From contig CALRIS020000011.1 of NCBI GenBank assembly GCA_943361795.1, forward strand, positions 53,112 through 117,111: 64,000 nucleotides of DNA, read 5' to 3'. The stretch comes from BAIKAL-G1 sp002737305. Its GTDB lineage: Bacteria > Cyanobacteriota > Cyanobacteriia > PCC-6307 > Cyanobiaceae. Below are positions 42,647 through 50,990 of this stretch, one piece after another. Both the position numbers and the translations under genes were made by a program. The notes under the pieces are model-generated. The model was not told the origin of the DNA, did not search any database, and saw only the letters and a list, made by a program, of their open reading frames with translations. The stretch's first letter is position 1, and each line of letters opens with the position of its first letter.

Positions 42647-43645
42647 CTACCAGTTGTCCATGATCTCTTCCACCAGCACCTTCTGGGCGATGACCTGGAG
42701 AACCACTACCCCCGGCAGGGCTAGGAGTACCCCGGGCAGGCCCAACAGGGCCCCCAGGCACAACTGGGCCATCAGGGCCACCGTGGGCAGCAGGTTGACC
42801 GTGCGGCTGAGCAGGATCGGCGTGAGCAGGAAGGCTTCGCCGTTCTGGAGCACCATCCGCAACACCAACACCTGGGCCACCTTGGCTGGCGATACCAGCA
42901 GGGCCATGGCCAAGGGCAGCAGGGTGGCTACGGTCGGGCCGATCGTGGGCACAAAGGTAAGCAGGCCGCAGACCAGTGCACTCAGGAGGGCCAGGGGCAC
43001 CTTCAGGGCCGCCAGGCCGGCCCAGGTGAAAAGAAACACACTGCTGCCCGAGATCGTCATGCCGGCCAGCCAGCCGCCGAGGGCCTGGCGGCAGTCCCGC
43101 AGCAGGTCGGCCATTAGGGGCCGGTAGCTATGGGGGGTGGCGGCCAGCACCAGGCGCTGGTGACTGCGGGGATCAAGGGCTAGCAGGATCGCCAATAGCA
43201 CCATCAATAGCAGTTGAATCGTGCTGTTGGCCGCGCCGCCCGCAAAGCCCAGCAGCTGGCTGCCAAGGGGTTGCAACTTGTCCCAGCTGGCAAAGGTAGT
43301 GATCTGCCGCTCGAGGCTGTTGAGGGCCGGCACTTCTGTGGCGAAGTGGCTAAGCCGCTGCAGCAGGATTGGCGCCAGGCGCGTGAACTCCTGGGCCTGG
43401 GCGATCAGATCCGGCAGCAACACGCCCCCCAGCTTCCAGCCCACTAGCACGATCAACCCAATCACAATCAGCAGCGCCAGGGGCCGCTGCAGAGCCAGCA
43501 GGCGGCGCAGCAGGCTCACTGGCACATCAAGGGCCACTGCCACCACCACGGCGCCAAAGAGCACCAGCAGGACCCAGCGCAGTTCCCAGGCCACCAGCCC
43601 CAGGACCACCAGGGCCAGCAGGCCGAGCAGGGTTCTTCCGTTCAT
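42647..43645 (-). CDS. AI-2E family transporter (UPF0118), copy 1
   Basis: A polytopic membrane protein of 332 residues. The family pattern is clear: N-terminal helices (LLGLLALVVLGLVAWELRWV), a long soluble helical insert (about 80-150, IAQAQEFTRLAPILLQRL), and C-terminal helices with the conserved VPTIGPTVATLLPLAMALL and LLPTVALMAQLCLGALLGLPG. Members export quorum-signal-like molecules, or work as Na+/H+ antiporters. Substrate unknown. It is 61 bp downstream of a second copy. Confidence 0.87.
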   Translation of the reverse strand: MNGRTLLGLLALVVLGLVAWELRWVLLVLFGAVVVAVALDVPVSLLRRLLALQRPLALLIVIGLIVLVGWKLGGVLLPDLIAQAQEFTRLAPILLQRLSHFATEVPALNSLERQITTFASWDKLQPLGSQLLGFAGGAANSTIQLLLMVLLAILLALDPRSHQRLVLAATPHSYRPLMADLLRDCRQALGGWLAGMTISGSSVFLFTWAGLAALKVPLALLSALVCGLLTFVPTIGPTVATLLPLAMALLVSPAKVAQVLVLRMVLQNGEAFLLTPILLSRTVNLLPTVALMAQLCLGALLGLPGVLLALPGVVVLQVIAQKVLVEEIMDNW

Positions 43646-43706
43646 GGGGAGCGGCTCAAACAGTTCGATCAGCTGCTGGACCTGGCCAGTTGACCAGATG
43701 GGTGCT

Positions 43707-44825
43707 TTAGGGCAAGCGCCCTAGGCCCAGACCCGCTGATGTTGCCAGACGCTGCTGCTTCCAGGGGTCTAGGAGATCACGGATCAGTAATTCCCGCACC
43801 AGCACCTGGAGGCAAACCGCCAGGGGTAGGGCCAGGACCAGCCCTAGGGGACCGAATAACACCGTGAAGCCGAACTGGGCAATCAGGGTTAGTCCGGGCA
43901 GCAGTTTGACCTGGTGATGCATCACCGAGGGGGTGATCACATAACTCTCCAGGTTCTGGATCAGCACATAGAGCCCCAGCACGGCCATGGCCTTCCAGGG
44001 GGACACCAAGAGGGCCACAGACATGGGAAACAGGGTCCCCAAGGTTGGGCCCACATTGGGGATCACATTGAGTAGACCCGCCAGCAGGGCGTTGGCCACA
44101 ACCAATTTGACGCCCAGCAGGGAGAGGCCGATGCCGGCCAGCAGCCCCACGCAGCAGGAGCTGATCAGCACTCCTCCCATCCAGCTGCTCAGGGCCTCAC
44201 CACAGAGCAGCAGGGCCTTGCGGAAGCGCCGGCGGTAGAAGGAGGGCACTAGCAGGATCGCCACCTCCCGGTAGGCGCCCGGTTGGGCCGCGATCATCAG
44301 GCTCACGGCCAGCACAAACAACAGCTGAATTAGGACATTGCCCAAACTGCCGGCAAAACCCAGCAATTTCAGGGCGCTTCCGCCCAGGCCCGCGGCAAGT
44401 ACGCCGCCTCCGGCTGGGGCCCCGGGCTGGCCTGGAATCAGCCACTGGCTGGGGCTTGGTCCTCCCTCCAGGAGGCTTGGGCCATCAATGAGATGGCTGG
44501 TTTGGTCGAAACCCTGATGAACCAACCGGGTCAGCACCGCAAAGGCCGCCGGTAGTTGGCGCAGCAACTGGCTGAACTGATCCACAAAGGGAGGAATCAA
44601 CAGCGCCCCCAGCCCCAGGCCCAACACGACCAACCCGAGGAGCGTCACGCCCAGGGCCAGGGGCCGGGCCCAACCCAGCCGGCGTTGCACCACTCCTACA
44701 GCCGTGCAGAGGGCCATAGCCAGCACAATCGCGGCAAAGACGTGGATCAGCACGTCCCGCAGGCTCCACAGCAGGATCAGGGCGGAGGCCGTGCCCAGCA
44801 GGGTCAGCCAGTGGCCGAATTTCAA
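43707..44825 (-). CDS. AI-2E family transporter (UPF0118), copy 2
   Basis: A 372-residue paralogue of the preceding gene, with a longer central soluble region (Gly/Pro-rich stretch around 130-155). The family core VIPNVGPTLGTLFPMSVALL and LLPGLTLIAQFGFTVLFGPLG is intact. Its ATG overlaps the psb28 stop (ATGA at 44822-44825), so it is translationally coupled to psb28. The two permeases look like an old tandem duplication that has diverged in the soluble domain. Confidence 0.87.
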   Translation of the reverse strand: MKFGHWLTLLGTASALILLWSLRDVLIHVFAAIVLAMALCTAVGVVQRRLGWARPLALGVTLLGLVVLGLGLGALLIPPFVDQFSQLLRQLPAAFAVLTRLVHQGFDQTSHLIDGPSLLEGGPSPSQWLIPGQPGAPAGGGVLAAGLGGSALKLLGFAGSLGNVLIQLLFVLAVSLMIAAQPGAYREVAILLVPSFYRRRFRKALLLCGEALSSWMGGVLISSCCVGLLAGIGLSLLGVKLVVANALLAGLLNVIPNVGPTLGTLFPMSVALLVSPWKAMAVLGLYVLIQNLESYVITPSVMHHQVKLLPGLTLIAQFGFTVLFGPLGLVLALPLAVCLQVLVRELLIRDLLDPWKQQRLATSAGLGLGRLP

Positions 44826-45196
44826 GCGTCCTCCTGGCCTGCCTCGTCGTTGTCGTCGTCGTCTTTGCCGGCGAAGCCCATGCCATGGCTATCGGCGTAG
44901 CGCTGGGCGAAGCGCATGAAACGCTCGAAATCGGCGGTGGTTTTCCAGGTGAAGGTCGCTTCCAAGGCGCTGGCTTTGCCATTGACGAAGCGGGCGTTGA
45001 CCTCCCGGGTCACCAACTGGCCCTCTTCATCGACCAAGTACATGCCACCGATGTCGCCGATGGCCTCAGGGGCCAGGGCTTTAGGACCCTCAAACACGAA
45101 TAGGGCTTGGCCGGTGCGGCCATCGCGCGAGCGAGTGAGCCGGATGTCGGGCACCACCGGCTCGTCCACACCGGGGAAGAACTGAATGGCGGCCAT
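44822..45196 (-). CDS. psb28: Photosystem II assembly protein Psb28
   Basis: Psb28 binds CP47/PSII assembly intermediates on the cytoplasmic side and protects reaction-centre assembly. From ATG 45196 (the upstream frame adds four residues) the sequence AAIQFFPGVDEPVVPDIRLT, then VDEEGQLVTREVNARFVNG and TWKTTADFERFMRFAQRYAD, is the family fold. An acidic tail (GKDDDDNDEAGQED) is a picocyanobacterial feature. It lies 23 bp downstream of selU and overlaps the AI-2E gene. Confidence 0.95.
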   Translation of the reverse strand: MAAIQFFPGVDEPVVPDIRLTRSRDGRTGQALFVFEGPKALAPEAIGDIGGMYLVDEEGQLVTREVNARFVNGKASALEATFTWKTTADFERFMRFAQRYADSHGMGFAGKDDDDNDEAGQEDA

Positions 45197-45219
45197 GCCT
45201 GTGCCCACAAAAATAGATC

Positions 45220-46374
45220 TTAAACTGGGCCGAGCCGCGGCTGAATGGGGCGAATCAGCCCAGCGGCCAGTAGCTGCTCGGCCGCTTCTGGGGCCGGGGC
45301 GAGGCCGATGTCCCAGGACCGGGGCCGTTCCCCTGCCGGTCCTGGGGCGGCAGGGGTTGGGGGCTCGGACGAAGAATTGGTCGATGGGCCAGCCGCGCCC
45401 CTGATGGGCTCTAGGGCCGGTCGCCCCTGGAGCCCATGGTCGTAGCAGCGGTCGTAGTAGTCGAGGATTTGCCGGCAGGCTTCATGCCAGTTTTCCTGGG
45501 CAATTGCCTCCAGGGCTAGGGCGGTGCGCTGGGGCCCCAGTCGCCTGGCGATCCGTTGGGTGGCCTCGGCTAGGGCTAACTGCCCCTGGGTGCCATACAG
45601 AGTGACGAGGTGATCGAGCCGGGCCTCGATGGGGCGTTGCACCGCCAGCAGCGGCGCCAGTTGCATCTGGCGCCAGAGCCCGAGGGGAATCCGGCAGCGG
45701 CCGACCTGGGCGCTTTCATCCTCAAACCAGATTGTCTCGGCATCGCGCAACGGCCAAAGGGCTGTGGCCAGCAGGTTCTCGAAGTGCTCGCTGCTCGGTT
45801 GCTCGGCCTGGCCAAGCCCCCCAAAACTGCTGCCCCGGTGGTTGGCAAGCCCCTCCAGGTCGATCACGGCCACCCCCCGCGCTTGCAGTTCCAGCAGCAG
45901 CTCGGTTTTGCCGCTGCCGGTGCGGCCCCCCAGCAGGCGCAGGGGCCAGGGCCGCCCAAACAGGGCCAGGGTCCAGGAGCGATAGGCCTTATAGCCCCCT
46001 TGCAACACCACCACCGGTAGATCCAGGCCTTGGGCCAGCCAGGCGACGCTCTCGGAGCGCATGCCGCCGCGCCAGCAGTGCAGCCGCAAGGGGGCTGCCG
46101 GCGTCAGCGCCGCCAGGCACACCAGCTGCTGGCCCAGGCTCTCCAGGCGGGGGCCAACGAGGGCCAGGCCTTCCAGCACGGCGGCCTGGCGGCCTTTGTG
46201 TTTGTAGGTGGTGCCCACCTGGGCCCGTTGGCCGTCATCGAAGAGGGGCAGGTTGTGGGCGCCAGGTATGTGGCCTTGGCGGAACTCGCCGGGGCTGCGC
46301 ACATCAACCAGCACTCCCTGGCCGCCCAGAAAAGTCTCAATTTCAAGCCGCATCTGCTGGGGTGCCTGGGGCAT
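45220..46374 (-). CDS. selU: tRNA 2-selenouridine synthase
   Basis: SelU/MnmH changes 2-thiouridine in the wobble position of tRNA to geranylthio- and selenouridine. N-terminal rhodanese domain: VLVDVRSPGEFRQGHIPGAH and catalytic Cys in RLHCWRGGMRSES (about residue 96). C-terminal P-loop domain: LLGGRTGSGKTELLLEL, plus IDLEGLANHRGSSFG. The last 60 residues are Pro/Ala-rich. Start ATG 46374 avoids overlap with gun4. Selenium use is not otherwise evident in the window, and selD is not visible here. Confidence 0.93.
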   Translation of the reverse strand: MPQAPQQMRLEIETFLGGQGVLVDVRSPGEFRQGHIPGAHNLPLFDDGQRAQVGTTYKHKGRQAAVLEGLALVGPRLESLGQQLVCLAALTPAAPLRLHCWRGGMRSESVAWLAQGLDLPVVVLQGGYKAYRSWTLALFGRPWPLRLLGGRTGSGKTELLLELQARGVAVIDLEGLANHRGSSFGGLGQAEQPSSEHFENLLATALWPLRDAETIWFEDESAQVGRCRIPLGLWRQMQLAPLLAVQRPIEARLDHLVTLYGTQGQLALAEATQRIARRLGPQRTALALEAIAQENWHEACRQILDYYDRCYDHGLQGRPALEPIRGAAGPSTNSSSEPPTPAAPGPAGERPRSWDIGLAPAPEAAEQLLAAGLIRPIQPRLGPV

Positions 46375-46432
46375 CGACGCTTGGCCTGGCCTGACATAGT
46401 GTCCCCAGGCTGGCGCACCGTCAGGCCGGCCC

Positions 46433-47161
46433 GTGCCCATGCTTTCCGGACCACCCGCCATCACCACGGCCAGCCCCGACCAGCTCCTAGACCGTTTTGT
46501 CAGCAGCTCGGCCCGCCAGCGGCGGGGCCTCGTCGCCGGCTTGGACCAGCAGGTCGAGCAGATCCGGCCCCTGATCGGTGACCGGCTCGACCGGCTCGAT
46601 GCCACCGGTGATGACTGGGCGGCCGGCACCCTGATCCAGCTGCTGCTCCAGCAGGACGACGTTCTCAGCCAGGCTTTCCGCCAGCGCCACCGCTCCGGCT
46701 GGCTGGCCGTGACCAGCGCCCAGGGCCTGGACTACGCCCCCCTGGAGGCGGCCCTGATGGCCCAGGACTACGAGCTGGCCGATCGCATCACCAGTGAGAG
46801 CCTGCGCCAGCTGGCGGGCCCGGCCGCCGTGACACGCGGTTACGTCTATTACAGCGAAGTGCCGCCGATCGCCGCGGTGGACCTGGAAAGTCTCGATCGC
46901 CTCTGGCTCACCTATTCCCAGGGCCGTTTCGGTTTTTCCGTGCAACTGCGCCTGCTGCGCAGTTGTGGCGACCGCTGGGACCGGCTCTGGCCGAAATTGG
47001 GGTGGAAGTTGAATGGCACTTGGACCCGCTATCCCGGCTCCTTCACCTGGTCGCTTGCGGCACCCGAAGGGCACCTGCCCCTGGTCAACCAGTTGCGGGG
47101 GGTGCGCCTAATGGATGCCCTGCTCAGCCATCCCGGCCTCCTGGGTCGCTTGCCCTCCTGA
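46433..47161 (+). CDS. gun4: GUN4-family porphyrin-binding protein
   Basis: Gun4 binds protoporphyrin IX/Mg-protoporphyrin and stimulates Mg-chelatase, the first step of the chlorophyll branch. 242 residues: an N-terminal helical bundle (about 15-90) and the GUN4 core with LEAALMAQDYELADRITSE, LESLDRLWLTYSQGRFGFSVQ, FTWSLAAPEGHLP. The conserved core, including the WxxYSxGxFGFSxQ element, is present, so it is probably functional. It is divergent from selU (58 bp between starts) and 8 bp upstream of an anti-sigma-like ATPase. Confidence 0.93.
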   Translation: MPMLSGPPAITTASPDQLLDRFVSSSARQRRGLVAGLDQQVEQIRPLIGDRLDRLDATGDDWAAGTLIQLLLQQDDVLSQAFRQRHRSGWLAVTSAQGLDYAPLEAALMAQDYELADRITSESLRQLAGPAAVTRGYVYYSEVPPIAAVDLESLDRLWLTYSQGRFGFSVQLRLLRSCGDRWDRLWPKLGWKLNGTWTRYPGSFTWSLAAPEGHLPLVNQLRGVRLMDALLSHPGLLGRLPS

Positions 47162-47169
47162 GACGGGCG

Positions 47170-47574
47170 ATGCTGTTGCGCTGGACGGATTTCATCACCC
47201 CCTCGACGCTGCAACTGGCGCCGCTGGTGGAGGTATTGCTGGAACCGATCCAGGGCGGCCAGCAGCTTGCCACCCTGCAGCTCGGGCTCCAGGAAGTGCT
47301 GGTCAATGCGGTGCGCCATGGCAATGGCAATGACCCCCGCAAATGCCTGCGGGTGCGCCGGATCCTCACCCCCCGTTGGCTGATTTGGCAGGTGCAGGAT
47401 GAGGGCCTGGGCCTAACGCCAAAGCAACGGGCGGGCGTCTTACCGCTAGAGCCCCACGCCCGGGGCGGCCGGGGCCTTTTCCTGATCCACCATTGCTTCG
47501 ATGACGTGCGCTGGAGCCGCCGCGGCAACCGGGTGCAAGTGTCGGCGCGCCGCATGGGTTGGGCTAAGGGCTAG
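47170..47574 (+). CDS. Anti-sigma-factor-like histidine-kinase-type ATPase (RsbW/SpoIIAB-like)
   Basis: A 134-residue free-standing HATPase_c domain. N-box LQEVLVNAVRHGNGND (about 34-49), G1 box QVQDEGLGLT, and G2 box ARGGRGLFLIHHCFDDV are intact, so it should bind ATP. Without a receiver or histidine it resembles RsbW/SpoIIAB serine kinases, which inhibit a sigma factor or anti-anti-sigma partner. Start ATG 47170 was chosen; the frame upstream overlaps gun4. Proximity to gun4 may reflect co-expression. Confidence 0.83.
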   Translation: MLLRWTDFITPSTLQLAPLVEVLLEPIQGGQQLATLQLGLQEVLVNAVRHGNGNDPRKCLRVRRILTPRWLIWQVQDEGLGLTPKQRAGVLPLEPHARGGRGLFLIHHCFDDVRWSRRGNRVQVSARRMGWAKG

Positions 47575-47577
47575 GGC

Positions 47578-47940
47578 TCAATCGGGTGCGATAGCCCCAG
47601 GGGCGGCCAGGCCGTGCTTGGGGCAGCCCGGATCGCGCAGGTCCCCCCTTAACCAGGCCAGGCCGTTCTCGACTAGGGCGATGCTGGCCAGGCGTTGCTG
47701 GCTGGCCACGGGGGCCTGGGGCGGATTGGCCGGATCTAGCAGCAGCACCAGGGCCGCGGCCAATTGTTCGGCGGCGCGCCGTTGGGGCTGGCCCTTGAGG
47801 GCATGCCACTGGCGATCGTTGATGGTGAGCAGTTGATGCAGCTGGGCGGCGCAGCCAGTGCTGCCCTCGGGCCAGCTGGCTGGCTGCGGCGCTTGGGGCC
47901 TCTCAGGAACCACTGGACGGGGGGCGGGGGTTGGCCCCAT
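47578..47940 (-). CDS. Conserved hypothetical protein
   Basis: About 120 residues from ATG 47940 (GTG 47913 is an alternative). A Pro-rich N-terminus, then the probable conserved part CAAQLHQLLTINDRQWHALK, RAAEQLAAALVLLLD and RLASIALVENGLAWLRGDL, a mainly helical soluble protein. Likely restricted to picocyanobacteria. Its start codon lies only 9 bp from the divergent ATG at 47950. Confidence 0.6.
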   Translation of the reverse strand: MGPTPAPRPVVPERPQAPQPASWPEGSTGCAAQLHQLLTINDRQWHALKGQPQRRAAEQLAAALVLLLDPANPPQAPVASQQRLASIALVENGLAWLRGDLRDPGCPKHGLAAPGAIAPD

Positions 47941-47949
47941 CCTGGCGCC

Positions 47950-48237
47950 ATGGCCAAAGCCCGACGTGTCCCAGCCCAGCGGACCCCAGTTCAGCCGATT
48001 CGCTGGTTGCACCAGTTGGCGGCCCTGCTGGCCGAAGTCAGCCGGGCTGAACGCTTGGGTGAGGGCGATAGCAGCCTGGCCAACCGCCGCCTGCGCCAGC
48101 GCATGCTCTTGGCCCAACGGTTGTTTGATCCCCTGCCCAAGCCGCTGCGGGCCAGCCGTTGGCCAGAGGAGGTGGTCTGGACGGCCCTGCGCTGGGGCGG
48201 ACCGGCCCTGGTGCTGGCCCTCTGGCTGCACCGCTGA
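47950..48237 (+). CDS. Small conserved hypothetical, C-terminal membrane helix
   Basis: A 95-residue basic protein: MAKARRVPAQRTPVQPIRWL, helix LAALLAEVSRAERLGEGDSS, Arg-rich NRRLRQRMLLAQRLFD, and a final hydrophobic stretch (WTALRWGGPALVLALWLHR) that may anchor it in a membrane. Unrecognised. It overlaps nothing but is almost head-to-head with the minus-strand gene at 47940. Confidence 0.62.
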   Translation: MAKARRVPAQRTPVQPIRWLHQLAALLAEVSRAERLGEGDSSLANRRLRQRMLLAQRLFDPLPKPLRASRWPEEVVWTALRWGGPALVLALWLHR

Positions 48238-48276
48238 GGGCCTCCCCAGGTGGCCAAGGCCCTTCCCTGCCCCTCC

Positions 48277-48570
48277 CTAGACCTTGACCCGGATGATGGG
48301 CGCCAGTTCCGGCACGGCCCCCTCCAGGTCCGGGGCCCCGGCCTGATCGGGCAGGTTGCGCCCCCGCAGCCAGGCTGAGCGCAGGGTTTTGCGGCGCCGG
48401 TCTTCGGTAAGGACGAGCCGATCGGCTGTCGTCACCGGGGTTTCACCGGGCAGCACAGGGGTGCGTAAGCAGATGCCGAAGCCGTGGGCTTCCACCTGAA
48501 CGGCCCCCTCCATCAGCACGGTTTGGAAGGTCCAGCCCTCCAACCACCTCACGCTGAACGGATTAGCCAT
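48277..48570 (-). CDS. Conserved hypothetical protein
   Basis: A 97-residue soluble protein with beta-rich composition: FSVRWLEGWTFQTVLMEGAV, VEAHGFGICLRTPVLPGETP, DRLVLTEDRRRKTLRSAWLRG. No catalytic signature visible. A 61-bp spacer separates its start from the methyltransferase gene upstream. Confidence 0.65.
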   Translation of the reverse strand: MANPFSVRWLEGWTFQTVLMEGAVQVEAHGFGICLRTPVLPGETPVTTADRLVLTEDRRRKTLRSAWLRGRNLPDQAGAPDLEGAVPELAPIIRVKV

Positions 48571-48631
48571 TCGATCGTTGATCCACGGTTGTTTAACCCT
48601 ATTGGTCAGCAGGGTTGAGCCAAGGGGCCGG

Positions 48632-49687
48632 TCAGGACTTCGAGGCTGTCCAGATCCGGGTCATCAGGTGGGATTCGGCGCGAACGGCCTTGAATCCCGC
48701 CGCACTTAGGCGGGCATCGATGTCATCGCCGATGTAATCGCGGTAATAGGGCTCGTGGAACATCCGGCGGAAGTTCTCCATGGCGGGGCGGAATTGGGGA
48801 GAATCGGCTAATTGCACGGAATCGGCGAGCACCAGCACACCGCCGGGTTCGAGCACGCGCCAGCAGTCATTGAGCACGTTTTGACGTGCATCAGCCGGCA
48901 GCTCATGCATCAGGAACACGCAGGTCACGGCCTGCATGCTGGCGTCGGCAAAGGGCATGGCTTCGCCATTTCCTTGGACGAGCTGGGGCAATTCATTGGG
49001 CAGCTGGCTGAGCCAGCGGTTGGCTTGGCGCAGGTAGGCGTTGGAGAGGTCCAGGCCCACGAGGCGGGCCTGGGGGAGGGCAGCACGGATCTGGCGCAGG
49101 GTGCGGCCCGTGCCGGTGGCCACATCGAGCACCCGCAGCTGGCTAGCGGGCCGATCGGCGAAGGCCCTCAGGCCCCAGACCAGGGGCTTGAGGATGCGCC
49201 GCCGCATCGGATCGGCGGTGCCATTGAACAGGAGTTCCACCTGCAGGTCGTAGAGGGAGGCGGAGTAGTCGCTCAGGTAGCCGTCGGTTTGGTGGTGAAA
49301 GTTCTGCAGGTAGTAGCTGGGATAGTCGCTACGGTTCACCGTGGCCGGCAAATCATCCACGCGGCGTTGTTTGCGGCGGTTCCAAATGGCTGGCAGATCC
49401 AGCCACACCAATGGGTAGCGGCTGGCCCATTCCAACCAGGGAGCATCAAAGAGCAGGGAGGGGGGGTAGATCCCCTGCTCCGCTTCCTCCCAGTCCACAT
49501 CGAGCAGTCGCTGGAAGGAGGCCTGCATGGCCTGCAGCATCTGGGGTGGCGCCGCCACCGTGCTCGGGGACCCCTCCGGAGCGAGGGCGTCCATCAGCCT
49601 GAGGCTGACTTCCTTGTGGGCCAGCCCCATCAGGCTTTTGCCCTGCTGCAGGGTCTGGTAAGCCAGTCGGGTCAAGGGGGCTGCCAT
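48632..49687 (-). CDS. Class I SAM-dependent methyltransferase
   Basis: A 351-residue protein with an N-terminal helical extension (about 1-170), followed by a Rossmann methyltransferase: LRVLDVATGTGRTLRQI (motif I, about 184-200), LVGLDLSNAYLRQA, GNGEAMPFADASMQAVTCVF (motif II region) and RVLEPGGVLVLADSVQL. The Ubie/menaquinone-type pattern suggests a small-molecule or quinone substrate, but this cannot be assigned. Upstream of the hypothetical at 48570. Confidence 0.87.
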   Translation of the reverse strand: MAAPLTRLAYQTLQQGKSLMGLAHKEVSLRLMDALAPEGSPSTVAAPPQMLQAMQASFQRLLDVDWEEAEQGIYPPSLLFDAPWLEWASRYPLVWLDLPAIWNRRKQRRVDDLPATVNRSDYPSYYLQNFHHQTDGYLSDYSASLYDLQVELLFNGTADPMRRRILKPLVWGLRAFADRPASQLRVLDVATGTGRTLRQIRAALPQARLVGLDLSNAYLRQANRWLSQLPNELPQLVQGNGEAMPFADASMQAVTCVFLMHELPADARQNVLNDCWRVLEPGGVLVLADSVQLADSPQFRPAMENFRRMFHEPYYRDYIGDDIDARLSAAGFKAVRAESHLMTRIWTASKS

Positions 49688-49859
49688 CGCGCGTCACCAG
49701 GGCCGTTGCTGGGTCCATTTCAACGGATTGGTCGTGCAGTCGTGGCTTTGGGGCCAGGCTTGGTTGGCTTGGCTCCGGCTCCAGCAGTTCAGCCAGCCCA
49801 GACCAGTCCCACGAGCCCAGCCAGTGGGCACGAACTTTGATGGCGCTAGGGGCCGTTTG

Positions 49860-49873
49860 GTAGCAACTGCTAC
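49860..49873 (+). promoter_or_regulatory. NtcA-like palindrome GTA-N8-TAC
   Basis: GTAGCAACTGCTAC matches the NtcA consensus GTA-N8-TAC and is a longer near-perfect palindrome (GTAGC/GCTAC arms around AACT). It lies 36 bp upstream of the ATG at 49910 and 172 bp upstream of the divergent methyltransferase start. The close distance to the ATG would make a canonical NtcA-activated start leaderless. Confidence 0.35.
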
Positions 49874-49909
49874 AGACTTAGGGCGTCGATGTCTTGCAGG
49901 TGCCTTGCC

Positions 49910-50140
49910 ATGGCGTTTCCGACCCTGTCCCGTCATCCGATTGATCCAGAATTCCTGGCCTGGGCCAGGACCAACCAGCGCCAGAAGCGCCTTAAGGCGG
50001 CCCTGTCGGCCCAGCTCCTTGGCCACCCCGATCCCTTTGCTAGCGGCGATGTGGCGGGCCAGGTGCGGGCCTGGGCCAAGCGCCATGCCCAGGCCCGCCG
50101 CCTCAAGGCCAGTGCCATGGCCCACCTGCGCCACGGCTAG
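49910..50140 (+). CDS. Small basic hypothetical protein
   Basis: A 76-residue protein from ATG 49910: MAFPTLSRHPIDPEFLAWAR, then helical NQRQKRLKAALSAQLLGHPD and RAWAKRHAQARRLKASAMAH. Basic and helical, possibly nucleic-acid or ribosome associated. Unrecognised. An NtcA-like site lies upstream. Codon choice resembles its neighbours. Confidence 0.52.
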   Translation: MAFPTLSRHPIDPEFLAWARTNQRQKRLKAALSAQLLGHPDPFASGDVAGQVRAWAKRHAQARRLKASAMAHLRHG

Positions 50141-50330
50141 GACCCGCATGTACGGCCAGCAGGGATGGCCGCCCCGATGGCCAAGCAGGTCCCACGCCGG
50201 AACGGGGTCGGGAGCGGGACCGCGACCAATCCAGTCGGCGGTCAGCCCTGCGCGGATCCCGGCATGATCGGGGCACCCGTTCAGGGCGGTCCAACGGGAT
50301 CCTCTCGATGGGACCTGCTGCCGGCCCGCC

Positions 50331-50957
50331 GTGCCCCCCGAATCCCCTGCTTGCCCTGCCCTGCCAGCGCCCGTTCCCCTGGTGCTGGTCCATGGTCTCT
50401 GGGATACGCCCCGCCTTTTTGGGCGCCTTGAAGCCGCCCTGGCTGGCCGGCGGGCCCCCCTGTTGATCCCCCACCTCCCCCATGGCCTTGGCTTTCGGCC
50501 CCTAGGGGAGATGGCCGCCCAGCTCGATCAATGCATCGCCAGCAGCTTTGGCCCAGGGCAACCGATTGACCTGCTGGGGTTTTCGATGGGAGGGGTGATC
50601 GTCCGCATCTGGATCCAACTGCTGGGAGGCCACCGCCGCGCCCGCCGCTTCTTCAGTGTGGGCAGCCCCCAGCGGGGCACGCTCACGGCCCAGCCCTGGC
50701 CGCGTTGGTGGCTGCCCACGGTGGCCGACATGAAGTTGGGCAGTCCGTTGCTGCGCCAGCTCAATGGCGATTTCAGCGGCCTCGAGGGGATGGAGTGCCA
50801 CAGCTACTACTGCCGCACCGATCAGATGGTGATCCCCCCCTGGCGGGGGGTGTTGCCGGTGGGGTCGGTGCGGGCCTTACCGGTGCTGACCCACAAGGAT
50901 CTGATCATCAACCCCCAGGCCTTAGGCCCGATCGTGGCTGATCTGCTGGTGCCTTAA
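50331..50957 (+). CDS. Alpha/beta hydrolase, lipase-like
   Basis: A 208-residue hydrolase from GTG 50331. The fold signatures are LVLVHGLWDTPRLFGRLEAAL (oxyanion region HG) near residue 17 and the nucleophile elbow LLGFSMGGVIVR (Ser about 85). The likely acid is in YCRTDQMV and the likely His in LTHKDLI. It resembles bacterial class 2 lipases and triacylglycerol-lipase-like esterases. Substrate unknown. No signal peptide, so cytosolic. Confidence 0.85.
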   Translation: MPPESPACPALPAPVPLVLVHGLWDTPRLFGRLEAALAGRRAPLLIPHLPHGLGFRPLGEMAAQLDQCIASSFGPGQPIDLLGFSMGGVIVRIWIQLLGGHRRARRFFSVGSPQRGTLTAQPWPRWWLPTVADMKLGSPLLRQLNGDFSGLEGMECHSYYCRTDQMVIPPWRGVLPVGSVRALPVLTHKDLIINPQALGPIVADLLVP

Positions 50958-50990
50958 CGGCATGGTCCACCTGGAACGACCCTGGACCCA

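Noticed and set aside
48812..49840. 342-codon plus-strand open frame
   Set aside because: Antisense to the SAM methyltransferase, which has clear motifs; the frame has shadow-type composition.
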